A stretch of 64,000 nucleotides of DNA from Brassica napus (GCF_020379485.1 NC_063446.1:18177525-18241524); one strand, 5' to 3'; counted from the stretch's first letter, positions 12,318-24,868 are shown. Program-made: numbers and translations. The notes: generated by a model from the sequence alone, not told the origin.

Positions 12318-13261
12318 GTTCTGATACGGGAAAATGGTTCATTCCCCTATGAACTAGTTGTTCCCGGCTTTTTCACACACGAACTTTTAAGCTTTGCCAA
12401 AAAACCACATGAACAACGGAAAAATAATTTATTCCTTTATGAACTAGTTGTTTCCGGCTATTTCACACACAAACTTTTAAGTCATGCGAAAAACCACATG
12501 AACAATTATATTTTTTGATTACATACACAAACTATCGATTTTAAACTAATTCTCCTAAAACCGTAAATGGTGTTGTTTAAACGTTAACTTGGTTTATGAC
12601 AAATAGATAGTCGGTTTCATTTAGGTTGATAAAAATAGAATACTATGTCGTTTTGTTCTTCTTCTTTTTGTCAACTGCTCTTCTTCTTCAGAAATCGTTT
12701 TACTCTTCATCATCAATTGAGGATAAAAAATTTTATTCTGCATTTTCGAATTGTATGACATAGTAACTGGTTGGGTAGATATTTTCGAGTTATATGACAT
12801 AAAGCATATAAAGAGATCATATGACATTAATTTCTGGATTGAAGAGAATATACAAATCCCTGCAGGACCGGAACCTGAGAGTAACATCCGCTTACGGAAC
12901 CAATCAAGCGTACTAGACTACGCCAATTTTATAGTTCTTTGTGACAATACATGGAGATCGGTAAGTTAGTATTTGCTGCTCTTCTTTCTTTAAACCGTCT
13001 CTCTACCTATCATAAACCAAGTTAACGTTTAAATAACACCGTTACGGTTTTAGGGGAATTACTTTAAAATCGATAGTTTGTTCATGTGGTTTTTGGCATG
13101 GCTTAAAAGTTTGTGTGTGAAATAGTTGGGAACAACTAGTTCATAGGGGAATAAGTCATTTTTCCATTGTTCATGTGGTTTTTGGCATGACTTAAAAGTT
13201 CATGTGTGAAAAAGCCAGGAACTAGTTCATAGAGGAATAAGTCATTTTCCCGTTCTGATAC
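12318..13261. mobile_element. Mutator-like foldback element inserted in a retrotransposon primer-binding site
   Basis: The exact 10-bp direct repeat GTTCTGATAC is at 12318-12327 and 13252-13261. The 924-bp insert begins GGGAAAATGG and ends CATTTTCCC. Its arms, about 290 bp each, are near reverse complements; the CCACATGAAC and ACACACAAAC motifs on the left recur inverted on the right. A TSD of 9-10 bp and long TIRs suit a Mutator-like MITE. The arms also carry an internal direct duplication of the AACTAGTT...CCACATGAACA segment. No transposase. Confidence 0.8.
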
Positions 13262-13402
13262 CATGTAATAATTTGGAATAGAATGACTTGTTTATTATGA
13301 TAGCAATAGCTCGGTATTTATACAATGTAATGTTACTAAGTTGATAAGTACGTATAATAAAGTTATCACTATCTTAAACTAACTAGGACTTATCTCTAAT
13401 AA
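13252..13402 (-). repeat. Relic copia 5' LTR end with primer-binding site
   Basis: On the minus strand, TGGTATCAGAAC matches the usual copia primer-binding site for initiator Met tRNA (TGGTATCAGAGC) with one change. It follows a T/A-rich stretch ending TTACA, and TATAAATACC lies further upstream. The LTR start is probably near 13,402, where TTAGAGATAAG could follow a mutated TG. This is a relic; its second LTR was not located. Confidence 0.5.
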
Positions 13403-14905
13403 AAAAGATAAAAATATCAAAGTAGCTACCGTTTAAAGTTTAGATTTTTGCAGATACAACAAAAAAAGATGAATGTGTGCAATTACAAAAATGCTTTTTA
13501 TAAAAAAGGTAAAATAAACAAAACCTTTTTCAAATTTGGCTTCGAACCAACACAAAACGGTTTCTAAAACCACTGTCTAACCACAAGACCAAGTTTGAAT
13601 GTTTAATTATTAGAAGTATATGCGTATACAAATCTAATAATCGCTAAAAACTTTTTAGAACTCTCCGATACCGTTGATCTCCAAATTTTTTTGTTAGGTT
13701 TGAACCAACTGTTCCACTCTGGCTAAGCTAAATTCCGAACATGAATTTCAGTTAATCTTTCAAATCAATTTAGCGCCCATGAACACATTTCACTATTTTA
13801 TTTATAATGCATTCAATATCGAAATAATTGTAACTATTTTAGTTATTACAATGTGACAATTATAAATTAACATTTTCACCAATTTTCTTGATAAATTATC
13901 ATATTTATCCACAAAAAAGAGACATATATAAAGACAAATGGTTAACAAAAAAAAAGAGACAAATTAATTTTCTTGATAAATCATCGTATTTGGTCATATC
14001 ATCTACGCCTAGTATAATTAACAAAAAAAAATTAAGGTAGAAACTATATTCTAGGGTTACAGGCCCCTCAGTGGTTAATTTTGAGCGTACAACTGAAGTT
14101 GAACAGAAGAGAGGGCTGGAGATAGCAAATTAGAAGAATCGTGACCGTAGGATGAGGAAGCAAAGTGATATAAATGATGGGAATATAAAACATTGGTGTT
14201 AAGTGGTTTAATGAGTAGGTATGATGATCACATCAAATGTGCCACCAATCCTAATTACTCTCTCTTAATCCACCACCATCATATCCTTTTTGTCACCATC
14301 CTCTGCATTATTTCAGTTTGGTTTATGACCTTTAAGAAAATAAATGATGTGTCCTGTCAGTTTGAAAAAAGCGCAGTCTTTTGGGGACAAAGATAGCTTC
14401 TCGGAAGGCAAAAGGAGAGGTCTTCCTTTGGATAAGAACCTCACCTCATCTCTCTCCACCACAACCGAACAAAGCCAAAATCAAGTAGAATCGAAATGAT
14501 TTAACGGATTTAGATGAAATATCTCAAATAAATTGAAAATGGCAAGACGTCTCTTTAGTTCTAAACAACAACTAGAAAGATCCAAAAGTGCAGCTTATTA
14601 GAAACATAAGAACCAACTCATCTGTCTAACTAACATCGATGCTCCCCAAAACATACATCCATTGTTCCACCTAACCAACCAAGAACTTTTAAACCAAAAA
14701 AAAAAAAAAAACAGCAAGAAAAGAAAATAAATAATGGTACAACAATAATGCATTATGCCCTTCGCAACTATCATCATCATCATTATCAACCATCATGCAT
14801 TGTGTCTCTGACACCACGATCATCATCTTCAGCGTTCCTACAACCTACCCATATTCATTCTCCCCTCTTTAAGCTCTCAGCAACACACGAAAATGCTCCT
14901 CCTTC
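13403..14905. other. Intergenic region downstream of AFB5
   Basis: AT-rich sequence with no convincing gene. The last few hundred bases, including a CAT/ATC-rich stretch near 14,770-14,830, are probably the 3' UTR and terminator region of AFB5, which is transcribed toward this side. Confidence 0.4.
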
Positions 14906-16862
14906 CTATAAAATTTTGACAAACTGTGGTGCATCTTTCCTTGGACCATCAAGAGACCGATACATGTATAAAGGCTCAACAAACTCCCTGTTCTCATCAT
15001 CATCATCGGAACCAATTACTTCCACAACTAGATTCGGCATTGCACGTGCAACATCCTTGCAGCATCCCATAGTCAAGCTACATGCCGACATCCAAACAAA
15101 CCTCATGTTGTAATACCGATGCATGCCAGAGCGTAACGCAACATCCCCAAACGGACTGTCTCTTATCTCGAGTTTCTGTAGTCTAGGGCAACCTTCGAGG
15201 ACATGTCTCAGAGCCATGTCACTGTCCCCTGCAAAAGCCACTGAGAGAGTACGGATCAGTTTCCCATACTCACCCATATACCTAAAAGCTTGATCCGTAA
15301 GCAACCCGGAGACGGCGAGCCGAGTTAGTTTCTTGCAGTTTTTAACAATGGCACCAAAGCCCTCGTCCATTGCCTTTCCTGTCACATGGTCAGGCCTATG
15401 TCGACCCATTATGCAGAGCCTAAACACAGTGAGCTCAGGACAGTTATGCGACATGGCTATGAGAGCGGCATTGGTCATGTGCTGGCAGAAGTAGAGAAGA
15501 GATTCGAGTTTTCTACAACCCTCGGAGATTGCTTGGAGGCCTAATTCAGAGACAGGACCTTCAGTGTCTTCCCGGGGATCAAAAGGGAAGATCCGGAGCT
15601 CACGGAGTTCCTTGCAAGTCGCAGCAACTGCCTGCAGTCCTTCATCACATATCGAATCCAGAGCCTGCATTGCACAAGTAAGTTCAAGATAACGCATTTA
15701 CTGAAGAAGTGATGTCAAGAAAGAAGGACAAGGATACATACCCAGAAAATTTGGAGTTTGTGGCAATTGTGGATGATGGGCTTAAACATGTCAGGAGAAA
15801 TGTTAGCATAACTGAAATTGAGTGAGGTAAGATTGGCGCAGACGGGTAAGATGGCAGGAAGGTACTCAGGCATTAACTCCCTGAATCCTGAGAGGCAGAC
15901 TAAAGATTTACAAGCACGGAAAGCAGCTGCGTAATCGGGTGGTTCCTGCTGGCTCTGATCACCACGGCTAAAGGAGCCAGTGCCGAGACTCGTGAGCTGC
16001 GGGGCTCCAAGCAGCAGGAGGCGATGTACCTCCTCCAGAGACACAAACCTGTTCAGCCTAAGTTTCCTCAACAAGGGGGACCTACCAACAAGACCCTCAA
16101 GGGCCTTGAAGTTGATGGGAGCTTCCACACAGTCAAATGCTAAAGACTCCAAACAAGTTACATCCTCGGGGAAACAAGAAACCCAATCCACTTCATCGTC
16201 TGTGACCTCTGACTCGATCAGATCAAGCACTTTCAGCTTTCTGAAACAACAAATCGGCAGTCCATCACTAAAAGCACCAACTAGGAGATGGGTTAAAGAT
16301 TTTACCTGCACTTGTTGGCAACGACTGCGATTCCACTGGTTCCAAAGCCTTCACAGCAAACCAAGATGAGCTCTTTGAACCCAGGGAAGGACTCAGCGAG
16401 AAGCGCTAGATCGTCATCAGTAACAAACATCCGCTTCAAATCCACCTTCTCGAGCCAAGGGTAAGCTTTGGCCATGGTGGAGACCCAAGGAGCGAAATTA
16501 GCTCCCCAATCAGGGGGCATGAGGTTGAAATCGGCGAATCTTGGTTTCCCTTTGAGCAGCAGAGACCTCACACGCTTGAATCTCTGAGTTAACCTAGCTG
16601 GAGACAGCGCGTAGCAGTTCCCGATGAAAACCTCCGATCGAGTCAAACCCTCCACTTTCCACCACAATTTGCACACCAGAGAAGCTGCGTTACGGTCGCA
16701 TCTCGAATCCAGGAACTGTAGCACGTTCTCCAGGACGTTCTCCAGGACGTGGTCAGGGAACGTCTGGGAGGAGGAGATGCAGTTCCGAGATTTGTTGGGC
16801 GAGCAAGGTGCCTGCGAGCGTAGATCCGACGCTGGAGATTGGTCTTCCTCATCCTCAGACAT
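14906..16862 (-). CDS. AFB5: Auxin receptor F-box protein, AFB5 type
   Basis: Three exons on the minus strand: 16862-16306, 16240-15742, 15664-14906; 604 residues in one frame. It has an acidic Ser-rich N-terminal extension (about residues 1-35) that sets AFB4/AFB5 apart from TIR1. The F-box follows ([20 protein letters not shown], then [14 protein letters not shown]) and then leucine-rich repeats to the end, including [45 protein letters not shown] and [19 protein letters not shown]. As a subunit of an SCF E3 ligase, this receptor binds auxin and Aux/IAA proteins in the nucleus; AFB4/5 are the main picloram-type auxin receptors. No break is seen, so it should be functional. Position after PPOX1 and opposite orientation match Arabidopsis At5g49980 as remembered. 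Confidence 0.95.
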
Positions 16863-17006
16863 TTCTCTTGTTTGATTTTGATCTCTTTCGATTCAGATTA
16901 GAAGAGGAACAAGCAGCAACTTTGTGTGTGTTGTGTGAGAGAGAGTGGAGCTTTTCTCTCTCCACTTCGTCTCCATTATTTGTGCCTTGTTTTTTTTTTT
17001 TTTGTC

Positions 17007-17016
17007 TTTTTATATA
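17007..17016 (-). promoter_or_regulatory. Candidate TATA box of AFB5
   Basis: Minus-strand TATATAAAAA lies about 145 bp upstream of the AFB5 ATG at 16,862. The GA/CT-rich stretch between them (around 16,930-16,990) is typical of a crucifer 5' UTR. Confidence 0.5.
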
Positions 17017-17829
17017 TTCTACAAAAATTAAATAATACTTTTAATATATAGCAAAATGTAACTCCTTTTTCTTACTCCATCAACTTTTACATACTCGTCC
17101 TTTTATTTTATCCAGATCTGTATTTTCGAAACGTTATATAAATAAACACACAAAATAGTAAGAACATCAACATTATCCGTTTCAATTAGACACCGCTACT
17201 TGTTGGTTCCTTTTTGACGTAATAATTTCATTAATTTAACCATATACGTTAACTAGGCCAAAATACACATCTCTTTTTTTGTTTTTCTCCTCCATCTCTC
17301 TAGTCTTCTACCTTCCGCTTATGTCTTTGGTGCCGCTCCGCTGGCTTTCTTAAAACACCAGAACCCGTTTGCTCTTTTTTATAATTTGTTTTATCTTATT
17401 CTTATGATCTTATCTCGATGTACAAAAAAAATTGTCTTTCGCAAGAACTTGAGTGAATAAAAAAACTCAGAAAGCTTTGTGCTTTGTGCTTAGTGTCATT
17501 GATGTGTGTTAGCTGATGACATACTTGGTGAAGTACTTGCGGAAATTTGGAAGACTGAAATCTTGGCTCTATGGTTAGTTTTAGCTTTGGATTGAGTTAT
17601 CGCAGAGAATTTCTTGTAATGGAAAAGAGCGGTATGTTAGGAGTGTTGTGCTTGATTTACACGTTACAAAACTGGTTGTAATTTGATTTCTTGTTTTAGT
17701 GAATTTGAAAAGAGAAACTTGTGTCTTGTTAATTTTTCACACTCTTCTAAATTCATCTGCACTTTCAATTGATATCAAAACGAGTTTTCAATAAAGATTT
17801 ATTCTTGTTTCGAGTAGATCAAAAGGGTA
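17017..17829. other. AFB5 upstream intergenic sequence
   Basis: Probably contains distal AFB5 promoter; no gene or repeat recognised. Confidence 0.35.
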
Positions 17830-18900
17830 AGAACAAAAACTGGTCCATGAGGAATGGCAAAATTTGGAATATGAATTGATGGAGGCATAGCTAGAAAGAT
17901 GTCTATGACAAAACCACCACGTCTTGACTCATTCATTTATGAATATTGGAAGATATGTTTGCAAGATTTTATCATCAGTCTTGATGAGAATTGTTGAAAT
18001 TCTGTTGAGGTTGGTTGGCGTCATCCGGTGATAATTGATGATAAGAAGTTGAAGTGCTTAAGCTAAGAGATCAATGGAGCACATCAAAGAATAAAGCATC
18101 AAGTAGCAATTATAAGGCCAAGACTTGCAATTTATAATGCTATTGATGCAAGCTACTTTAGTGTATTTCTCAATGTGCATAAGCTCATAAGACATTGAAG
18201 ATATTGGAGAACATGTTTGAAAGTACTACAAATGTCAAACGAGTTAAGTTAGATATGATAGTATCTAAATTAGATAATCTAAGTATAGACGTAATGGCTC
18301 AGTTTAATGCTAAGTTGTGTGACATATCTAATGAATGTTTCGCGCTTGGAAAGCAGTACAAGGACAACTAAGTTGGTGAAGAAGCTGGAGAGATTGTTTC
18401 CATCAAAGCTTGATTCAAAACTGGAGAGATTGTTTCCATCAAAACCAAGATTATATCTATATGAGATAGCTTTTGAGACATTTGTTGGGATTTTTCAAGC
18501 TTTTTAGTTGAGCAAGTCATATGGAGATACTGATAAGATGGAAAAAAAACATATGGAATCGCTTCACAAGATTCATCTTCTGAAGTTCATATGGTAATGT
18601 TGTCAAGAAATTTTGCTAAGTACCTGAAGCAGAAGGAAAGAAAGAAGGAGAATGGAAGAGGGGGTGACTTGGGTAGTTCATGATCAAAGATACAATGCTT
18701 TGAGTGCAATGGATTTAGACATATTTGCTGTGAATTTGCGAATTTACAAAAGCAAATGTAGAAGAGAAACGTCAAGAATGATTATGGAAGTGATTCAGAT
18801 GATGGTGAGGAGCTAAAGAATACTGTGGCGTTTACAACTTTGGAGCCGATCCAAAAACATTTGTGTCGGGATCTGCATCTGAAATGATGATAATATGGAT
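17830..18900 (+). pseudogene. Decayed copia-type gag (UBN2/zinc-knuckle) remnant
   Basis: Plus-strand fragments in shifting frames resemble the gag of plant copia elements. There is a Tyr/Trp-rich start (YEYWKICLQDFI, about 17,940), a middle with VKLDMIVSKLDNL-like sequence near 18,250, then a zinc-knuckle remnant IQCFECNGFRHICCEFANLQ near 18,690-18,750, followed by SDSDDGEELKNTVAFTT. Several stops and frameshifts separate them. A 35-bp segment around 18,385-18,440 (CTGGAGAGATTGTTTCCATC) is tandemly doubled. No pol follows. Confidence 0.55.
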
Positions 18901-18959
18901 GAGAGTATTGATGATGTTAAGTTTTCTGAGAATTATGAAAGATTTATATGTGAATTGGC

Positions 18960-21110
18960 TCAAGTTTTGTAACACCCTTGGCCCTGCATAGGACGAGCCG
19001 GATATCCTATGGATAGGCGTAGGTGAGGTTCGGAAGAACAATCAACCCAGACCAACAACATTATCCCGAGTGTTATAGAGTCTGAAGTTAGTCAAAGAAA
19101 CAAATAAAACTGATAAAAACCAAGAAAATATGAAAACTTACATGTGTTTGCGATGTGTGTCGACCGACACTGAGGTGGTGTCGACGGACACTGCTTGTTC
19201 CACAAAACATACTTTTTGAATAAAACACTTACCAGTGGGTTGCCTCGCACCAAGCGTTTGTGTTAAGTCATTAGCTCGACTTTGAGGCCAGATTCAGTTC
19301 GAATGATAATGATAAATTCAGTCCGAATGAGAATGAAAACTTGGTCCAAAACAAGTCTCAATGTCAATATCTTGAGCTTCAACACACTGCTTATGAATCC
19401 TTTCACAACATCTTGTCCTTTGTCTTTTAATTCTGAAGTGAGAACAGCTCAAACTTTACAAAGGCTATACCTCTGGTTCACACTTTGTACTCAATCATAC
19501 AATCAGAACAGCTCTGAGGAACCAATGCCAAGTGAGAATCACCTTTGACCCTTTTGCACTTTGTCTTCTTCTTAACTTTTTCCCTGAATTATGTGATTTA
19601 ATACCAATGTCTCCATCCAATACTTATTTGACATCATTCTTATAAAAACAACTATAGGCAAATGAACATCAATTACACCAATGCAAGAAGCTAGATGCAT
19701 ACCTCTCTTTTGTTGCAGAATTTTATAGAAGACATTCTCATCAATGTTTGTAAAGAAATTTTTGCCTTTAGGCATGTCAACTACCGCTTCCACTGTCAAC
19801 TACCGCTTCCACTGTAGCTAAAAAGGCTCTTCCCAAAATGAGAGGCATGTTTTAACCACTGTCCATTGCCAAGATCTGAAAGTGAATAGGAACAATGCAG
19901 TTCCCAACTCCAACTTCTAGGTTGTTGACAACATCATGTGGATATTTTGTGGCGAAGCCTACAAAAGTTAGAGTAATCTTTGGAGATTTTGTAGCAAGTC
20001 TTAGGGCCTGACTGGTTCAAACGCAGCGATTGCGGGAGTTTAAGGATGCGGGTGGTTGTGGTTTCTAGCGGTTTTAAGAGATTTGTACGACTGGTTCTGC
20101 GGTTAGAAATTTGTGCGTTTGCGGGATACTTATGACTGGTTAACTACCAAATGCAGCAGCAGTTAAATAATAAATTAACAATATTTACATTTTATATAAT
20201 TATAAAAATATTAAAAATCATAATGTTATAATAAATATAAAAATTATATTTAGAAAGTTATAGTTTTAAATTTTTCAAAAATTATAAAAATATTTTTATT
20301 TTAAAATTTTATAATATTAACTAAAGTATAATAAATATATTTTAGTATTTTTATAATTTCAATTTAAAATTTTTATTGAATATTTTTATTTTTGTATTTA
20401 TATTGTTTTAAAAAAAAAAGAAAAAAATGATCCTCCCGCAACCGCCCGCAACCGCAAACGCTAGCTGGAACCAACTTTTGAATTTATGAGGTTTAGAACG
20501 GTTTGAAGCGGTTTAGAACGGTTTGAAGCGGTTTGGAGCGGTTTGAGCGATTGTTGCTAAACGCCAACAACCGCTACCAACCGCAAAAACTGCGTTTGCG
20601 GGTGGTAGCGGGAAAACCAATCACACCCTTATTCTCTCAGCAATGTTCTCATGATATAGTGCAAGGTACCACAAACTTTCCAGGATTTTCCAACTTTTTC
20701 AGTTTCTTCACCCCTATAGATGCATACCTTCATCAAACAATGCTTTGACCTCTCCCATAGATTCTCTGGTATTTTTGAAGAACTGACTCAAGCGGAAAGC
20801 ATCCCAAGCTTCCTCAATGGAGGTAGTATCATCATGAATCCTTTTCATCCTCTTGTAAAACCCAGCTAAAGTTTCAGAAATAGCATGATATGTCTGTGCA
20901 GGGTATCGACCGACTCTAGATGGGTGTTAACACCATTGTGTGGAGAGTAGTCAATTTTGTTTTATTGTAAGAGATCTTGACATGTTTCCCCATAGTGTGT
21001 CTATCAACAATAAGAGAGTGTCGGTCAACACTGAGAGGGTGTCGGTCGACACTAGTGTCTAGTGTTGACTTTTCTTTCGCAATGTCGAGTTTGATGTTCG
21101 ATTTCTCTAA
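18960..21110 (-). pseudogene. Decayed Ty3/gypsy (Athila-like) gag-protease region
   Basis: Minus-strand pieces: a gag-like part FYKRMKRIHDDTTSIEEAWD near 20,880-20,800, then the retropepsin tail around 19,990-19,740 with HDVVNNLEVGVGNCIVPIHF, LILGRAFLATVEAVVDMPKG and further sequence to 19,600. Stops interrupt both. The region is also studded with GTGTCGACCGACACC-like palindromes (19,160, 19,180, 21,020-21,060; again at 21,930), a hallmark I associate with Athila-type elements of crucifers. An unrelated TIR element splits gag from protease at 20,001-20,631. Confidence 0.6.
20001..20631. mobile_element. Nested hAT-like MITE rich in CCGCAAACG motifs
   Basis: The ends TTAGGGCCTGACTGGTT (20001-20017) and, reversed, TAAGGGTGTGATTGGTT (20615-20631) match at 13 of 17 positions. 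Both flanks are full of AACCGC/GCGGTT and CGCAAACGC motifs in inverted orientation (around 20,030-20,110 and 20,440-20,610), surrounding an AT-rich core. It interrupts the gypsy remnant. I could not resolve a target-site duplication. Confidence 0.6.
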
Positions 21111-21683
21111 AAAAAAAGAATGATTTTTGAACTCAAATCACAATAATCAAATCAACGAACTTTCATTGCAAAGACTATCTAATAATATCTAGATCCTGAA
21201 TTTCAAATCGCTTTACGAATTCTGTCAGTTCAGACAAATATATAATAAGTGTAGGTTTGATAAATTCACAAAATCTATAAACCAAATCTTTTTACAGATA
21301 GGTTCAATTATCCTAAGATCTGATTCGAGGTTGTCAGTCAAGAACTAGTATTAAGAACAATCCAGATGAAGAACCTAAGCTAACTCTAACTGTTCTATCA
21401 ATCCAACAATTCATTATTCCTTTGAAGAACTCTACATCTAACAAATGATTTACTCATACATGATCAATGAAACACAAATCATAATCTGAATAAACTTCAT
21501 TAATAAATCTAATAAATATATAAGGGAGTTCATAATCTTATTTCCGATAAGTTCCGATATGTCTCTCCAAAAAGCTCTCAAAGATAAAATAAAGTATAGC
21601 CTAAACACTGACATTTAAATAATTAATATAGGTCTAAACACGTCAAAGAATTTCTTGTAAATACTGGAAACTTTGGTAGATTT
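21111..21683. other. Intergenic sequence, probable retroelement debris
   Basis: No coding similarity seen; probably LTR or untranslated part of the adjacent gypsy remnant. Confidence 0.3.
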
Positions 21684-22308
21684 CACTTTTCAAATAATAG
21701 TATAGATTTGTTATGTTTTGATTTAAAATTTTAGATTTTACTTCAGGTATATCCGAATGGATCTGATATAATCCGAATGATATATAGTTACTTAATGGGT
21801 TTCAGGATGTGATACAAAACTGATCTGGAAACAATGTGTTATATCTGATTGTGCTTGGCCAGACATGTTTAGACCTATATTATGTGTGAAACTTGCATAA
21901 AAATCGTCAGTTGTGCTTGGTCGTGATGGTGTCGACCGACACCAAGGGTGTGTCTATCGACACCAGACTAGAATATGGTCTCCGACTTGCTTGCTCAGCT
22001 GCAACTCTCTCCATGCTTCAAAGTAGGCATGGAAGTTCAGGTATCTGTTTGGGTCCGGGTCGGGTTTTCGGATTTCGCTTCTATTATGTAACTCGTCAAG
22101 GGTTTCATACGAGTAAATTTGTAAGTATGGATCAAAATCGGATATAACACATTGTTTCCAGATCGGTTTTGTATCACATCCTAAAACCCATTGAGTAACT
22201 ATATATCATTTGGATTTAAATTATATCAGATCCGTTCGGATATACCTGAAGTAAAATCTAAAATTTTAAAGCAAAACATAAGAAATCTATACTATTATTT
22301 GAAAAGTG
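21684..22308. repeat. Large inverted repeat, arms about 170 bp
   Basis: Left arm 21,684-21,850 and right arm 22,136-22,308 are near reverse complements (for example ACAATGTGTTATATC against GATATAACACATTGT, and CACTTTTCAAATAATAGTAT against the right end). The 285-bp spacer carries two GTGTC...GACACC palindromes. The right arm includes the first 23 bp of the Helitron starting at 22,286. Confidence 0.75.
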
Positions 22309-23818
22309 ATTTTGCTTATTTGTCACTTTCTCTATTATTTTAGGCTTAGTCAATAGTTTTCATAAATATTTTATTTATATATTTTAATATATAAACATGA
22401 TAATTACAATATTTCATATATACAAATATTTGATATTATGTTATTTATTATTATATAACAAAAAAAATTAGGTGAGTCAATGATTTTAATAAATAAATAA
22501 TTTTAATAATATTAGTAAGTTTCCTTATTTGTCACCTTCTCCATAATTTTAGGCTCTATACTATTATTTGACAAGTGTGTTTGCTTATTTATCACTTTCT
22601 CTACGATTTTAGGTTAGTCAATAGTTTTCATAAATATTTTATTTATATATTTTAATAATTTAAACAGGATAATTAAAATATTTCATCTATAAAAAGATTT
22701 GATATTATGTTATTTATTATTATATAAAAAAAATCTTAGGTGAGTCAATGATTTTAGTAAATAAATAATTTTAATAATATTAGTGAGTTTGCTTATTTAT
22801 TACCTTCTCCATAATTTTAGGCTTATTCAATAATTTTTATAAATATTTTATTTATATAAGTTAATAATAAACAGTTATGGAAACATGAAAGTTACAATAT
22901 TTCATCTATACAAATATTTGATATTATGTTATTTTTTATTATATAAAAATAATTTTTATTAGGTGAGTCAATGATTTAATATTTATATTAGATAATAATA
23001 AAAATTTTAGAAAATCTAATATTATAATCTACAAAAATATGCGATATTATCTTATTAATATTATATAAATAGATTCTTTCTCTTATATGTCATTAAAAGA
23101 TAATATATATATATTTTTGGTATTAAATTTTTATAAATTTTTGGATTTTGTTAATATAAACTCATCGATATCATATACAGTTAATTATTTTTTAATTTAT
23201 CAGTATTTAGTTTAAAAAAATACAGTTTCTTTTTTTTTGACAGCTAAAAAAAAATATATGTGTTATCACAATTGTAACAATGTGTTAAAAAATACAGTTT
23301 CTAACAATTGTAAATTCTGCTAATATGTGTTATCACAAAAGCTCATGTTTATGTTTTGCAGTACCTATGAAAAACATACAAAAAACAAACTTGTAAAGAA
23401 AAAAAGATGAATATTTTAAAACATAAAAGATCTCCTAAACATTTTTAAAACATTGGTAGATTTATTTCTTTATTGTAAAAATTATATTTTAAAATACAAT
23501 AATTCTTATATATATTGTGTTGTTATTTGGAAATAATATTTTTCTATTATAAAAGCTAAAAATTAAGATAAAATATTTTATAATTAAATATTAATTAAGC
23601 AAAAATATTTTTAAAAAGATATTTTCGAAAATACTTTTAATATGTGAATGTTTTGAAAAAAATGACTCAGTAATAAGCATTTATATTTTGATAAACTTTG
23701 TTGTATATAATAATTGATGTTTGGTCTAAACTTTTCGGAGAACATTTGAATTAATAAGATATAAACTAATAAATATTCGTAAATAGATTATTTCAGCATA
23801 TGCGGGAAAAACACCTAG
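22286..23818 (+). mobile_element. Non-autonomous Helitron
   Basis: It starts with TCTATACTATTATTTG after an A and ends with CTAG before a T, as expected for A^T insertion. A short palindrome GCATATGC followed by GGGAAAAACAC sits just inside the 3' end. The 5' start resembles the TCTATACTATTA start of Arabidopsis ATREP Helitrons. There is no Rep/helicase coding. The 5' half is a degenerate tandem array (separate entry). Confidence 0.75.
22314..23000 (+). repeat. Degenerate ~209-bp tandem repeat inside the Helitron
   Basis: Units begin GCTTATTTGTCAC-like at 22,314, 22,583 and 22,791, each running through TTTTAGGCTTAGTCAATAGT and TTAGGTGAGTCAATGATTTT. A partial unit at 22,523-22,582 repeats the Helitron's own start (TCTATACTATTATTTGACAAG), so the terminal sequence was duplicated with the array. 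Confidence 0.7.
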
Positions 23819-24712
23819 TGTATACTTATATATATTGAACTGAGTATTTAAGATACTTATTTAAATTTTAATAGTTATTGTTAGATATCATATCAAAATA
23901 AATATGAAATTGAATATTTTAAGTACACATTTATGTTTCAGATATTATTTTCATATTAATTTGGACATTCAGATCGGTTTCTCAAAAACAATTTGGTTTT
24001 TTGGATTTTCCGTGTTACCTATTTGGGTTTAGTTAATAACATTTCGAGTTCAGATATTTTTGTAACACTCCATAACCATTCAAGTATTTTTTACATTTCG
24101 AACCGGATATAAATCGAATTTTTGGTTTGGATTCGGATCGGGTTCGGTTCGGATTTCGAATTAAAGATTTTATGCACAGCCTAGCTCTTAAGTGCTCCAA
24201 AATCTTTATCCTTATCCAAAATGTACATAAACCTAAAATGATTTATGAAAGACTCGAAAGATATATTAGATACTTTAAATATGTATGACTTGTCATGGTC
24301 AAAAACTCATAAAAAACTATAATACACGTTTTTATTTCATTGTTTATAAGTGTGTATTTACTTTTTCTGCTTATTTTTTTTTTATTTTTTTTTGTAACTA
24401 TGTTTATTTTCTTTTCCCGCTTAGCTTTAAGAAAACAATTTTTTTCCCACCTATTTTGCATAACCCACTCAGAGTCTCAGACTATTGTGTAACCTTAGTT
24501 TCTTTGGGTTAGATCCCTTTAATTACTGCTGTGATTAGCTGTGCACTCACGGTGGATTTGAAATTCTGAGTTATTATTAGGATATAGAATATCTCATGAA
24601 TATATATAAGTAAATACGTAATTGATATTGTACTCTTTCCTTATTAGAATTAGGTAAACCCGTTTGTATCGATATAAGAACTAACCGATGGTTTCAATAA
24701 TACACAGAACAT
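23819..24712. other. AT-rich repeat-derived flank
   Basis: Sequence around 24,100-24,175 is rich in TTCGGATCGGGTTCGGTTCGG, and 22,025-22,075 has GGTCCGGGTCGGGTTTTCGG next to TAGGCATGG. These may be the two ends of an older element into which the Helitron inserted; no target duplication was found. Confidence 0.35.
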
Positions 24713-24868
24713 ATTGGATTCAAAGTTTGTCAGCTATCTGCGATAGATTCCAAAATACATACAGTATTTCATATTTCACAATTAAAGGTTCTGGTTGATG
24801 AATTGGTAATTCAACCAGAAGATGTGTTAACTTCTTGTTACAACATGAAAGGATGTCTTGCTGGTTAA
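24713..24868 (+). pseudogene. Ty3/gypsy integrase C-terminal fragment
   Basis: A 51-residue open stretch on the plus strand includes IHTVFHISQLKVLVDELV, matching the VFHVSQLK signature near the end of gypsy polyproteins. It ends in a stop; nothing upstream is recognisable as reverse transcriptase. Confidence 0.6.
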
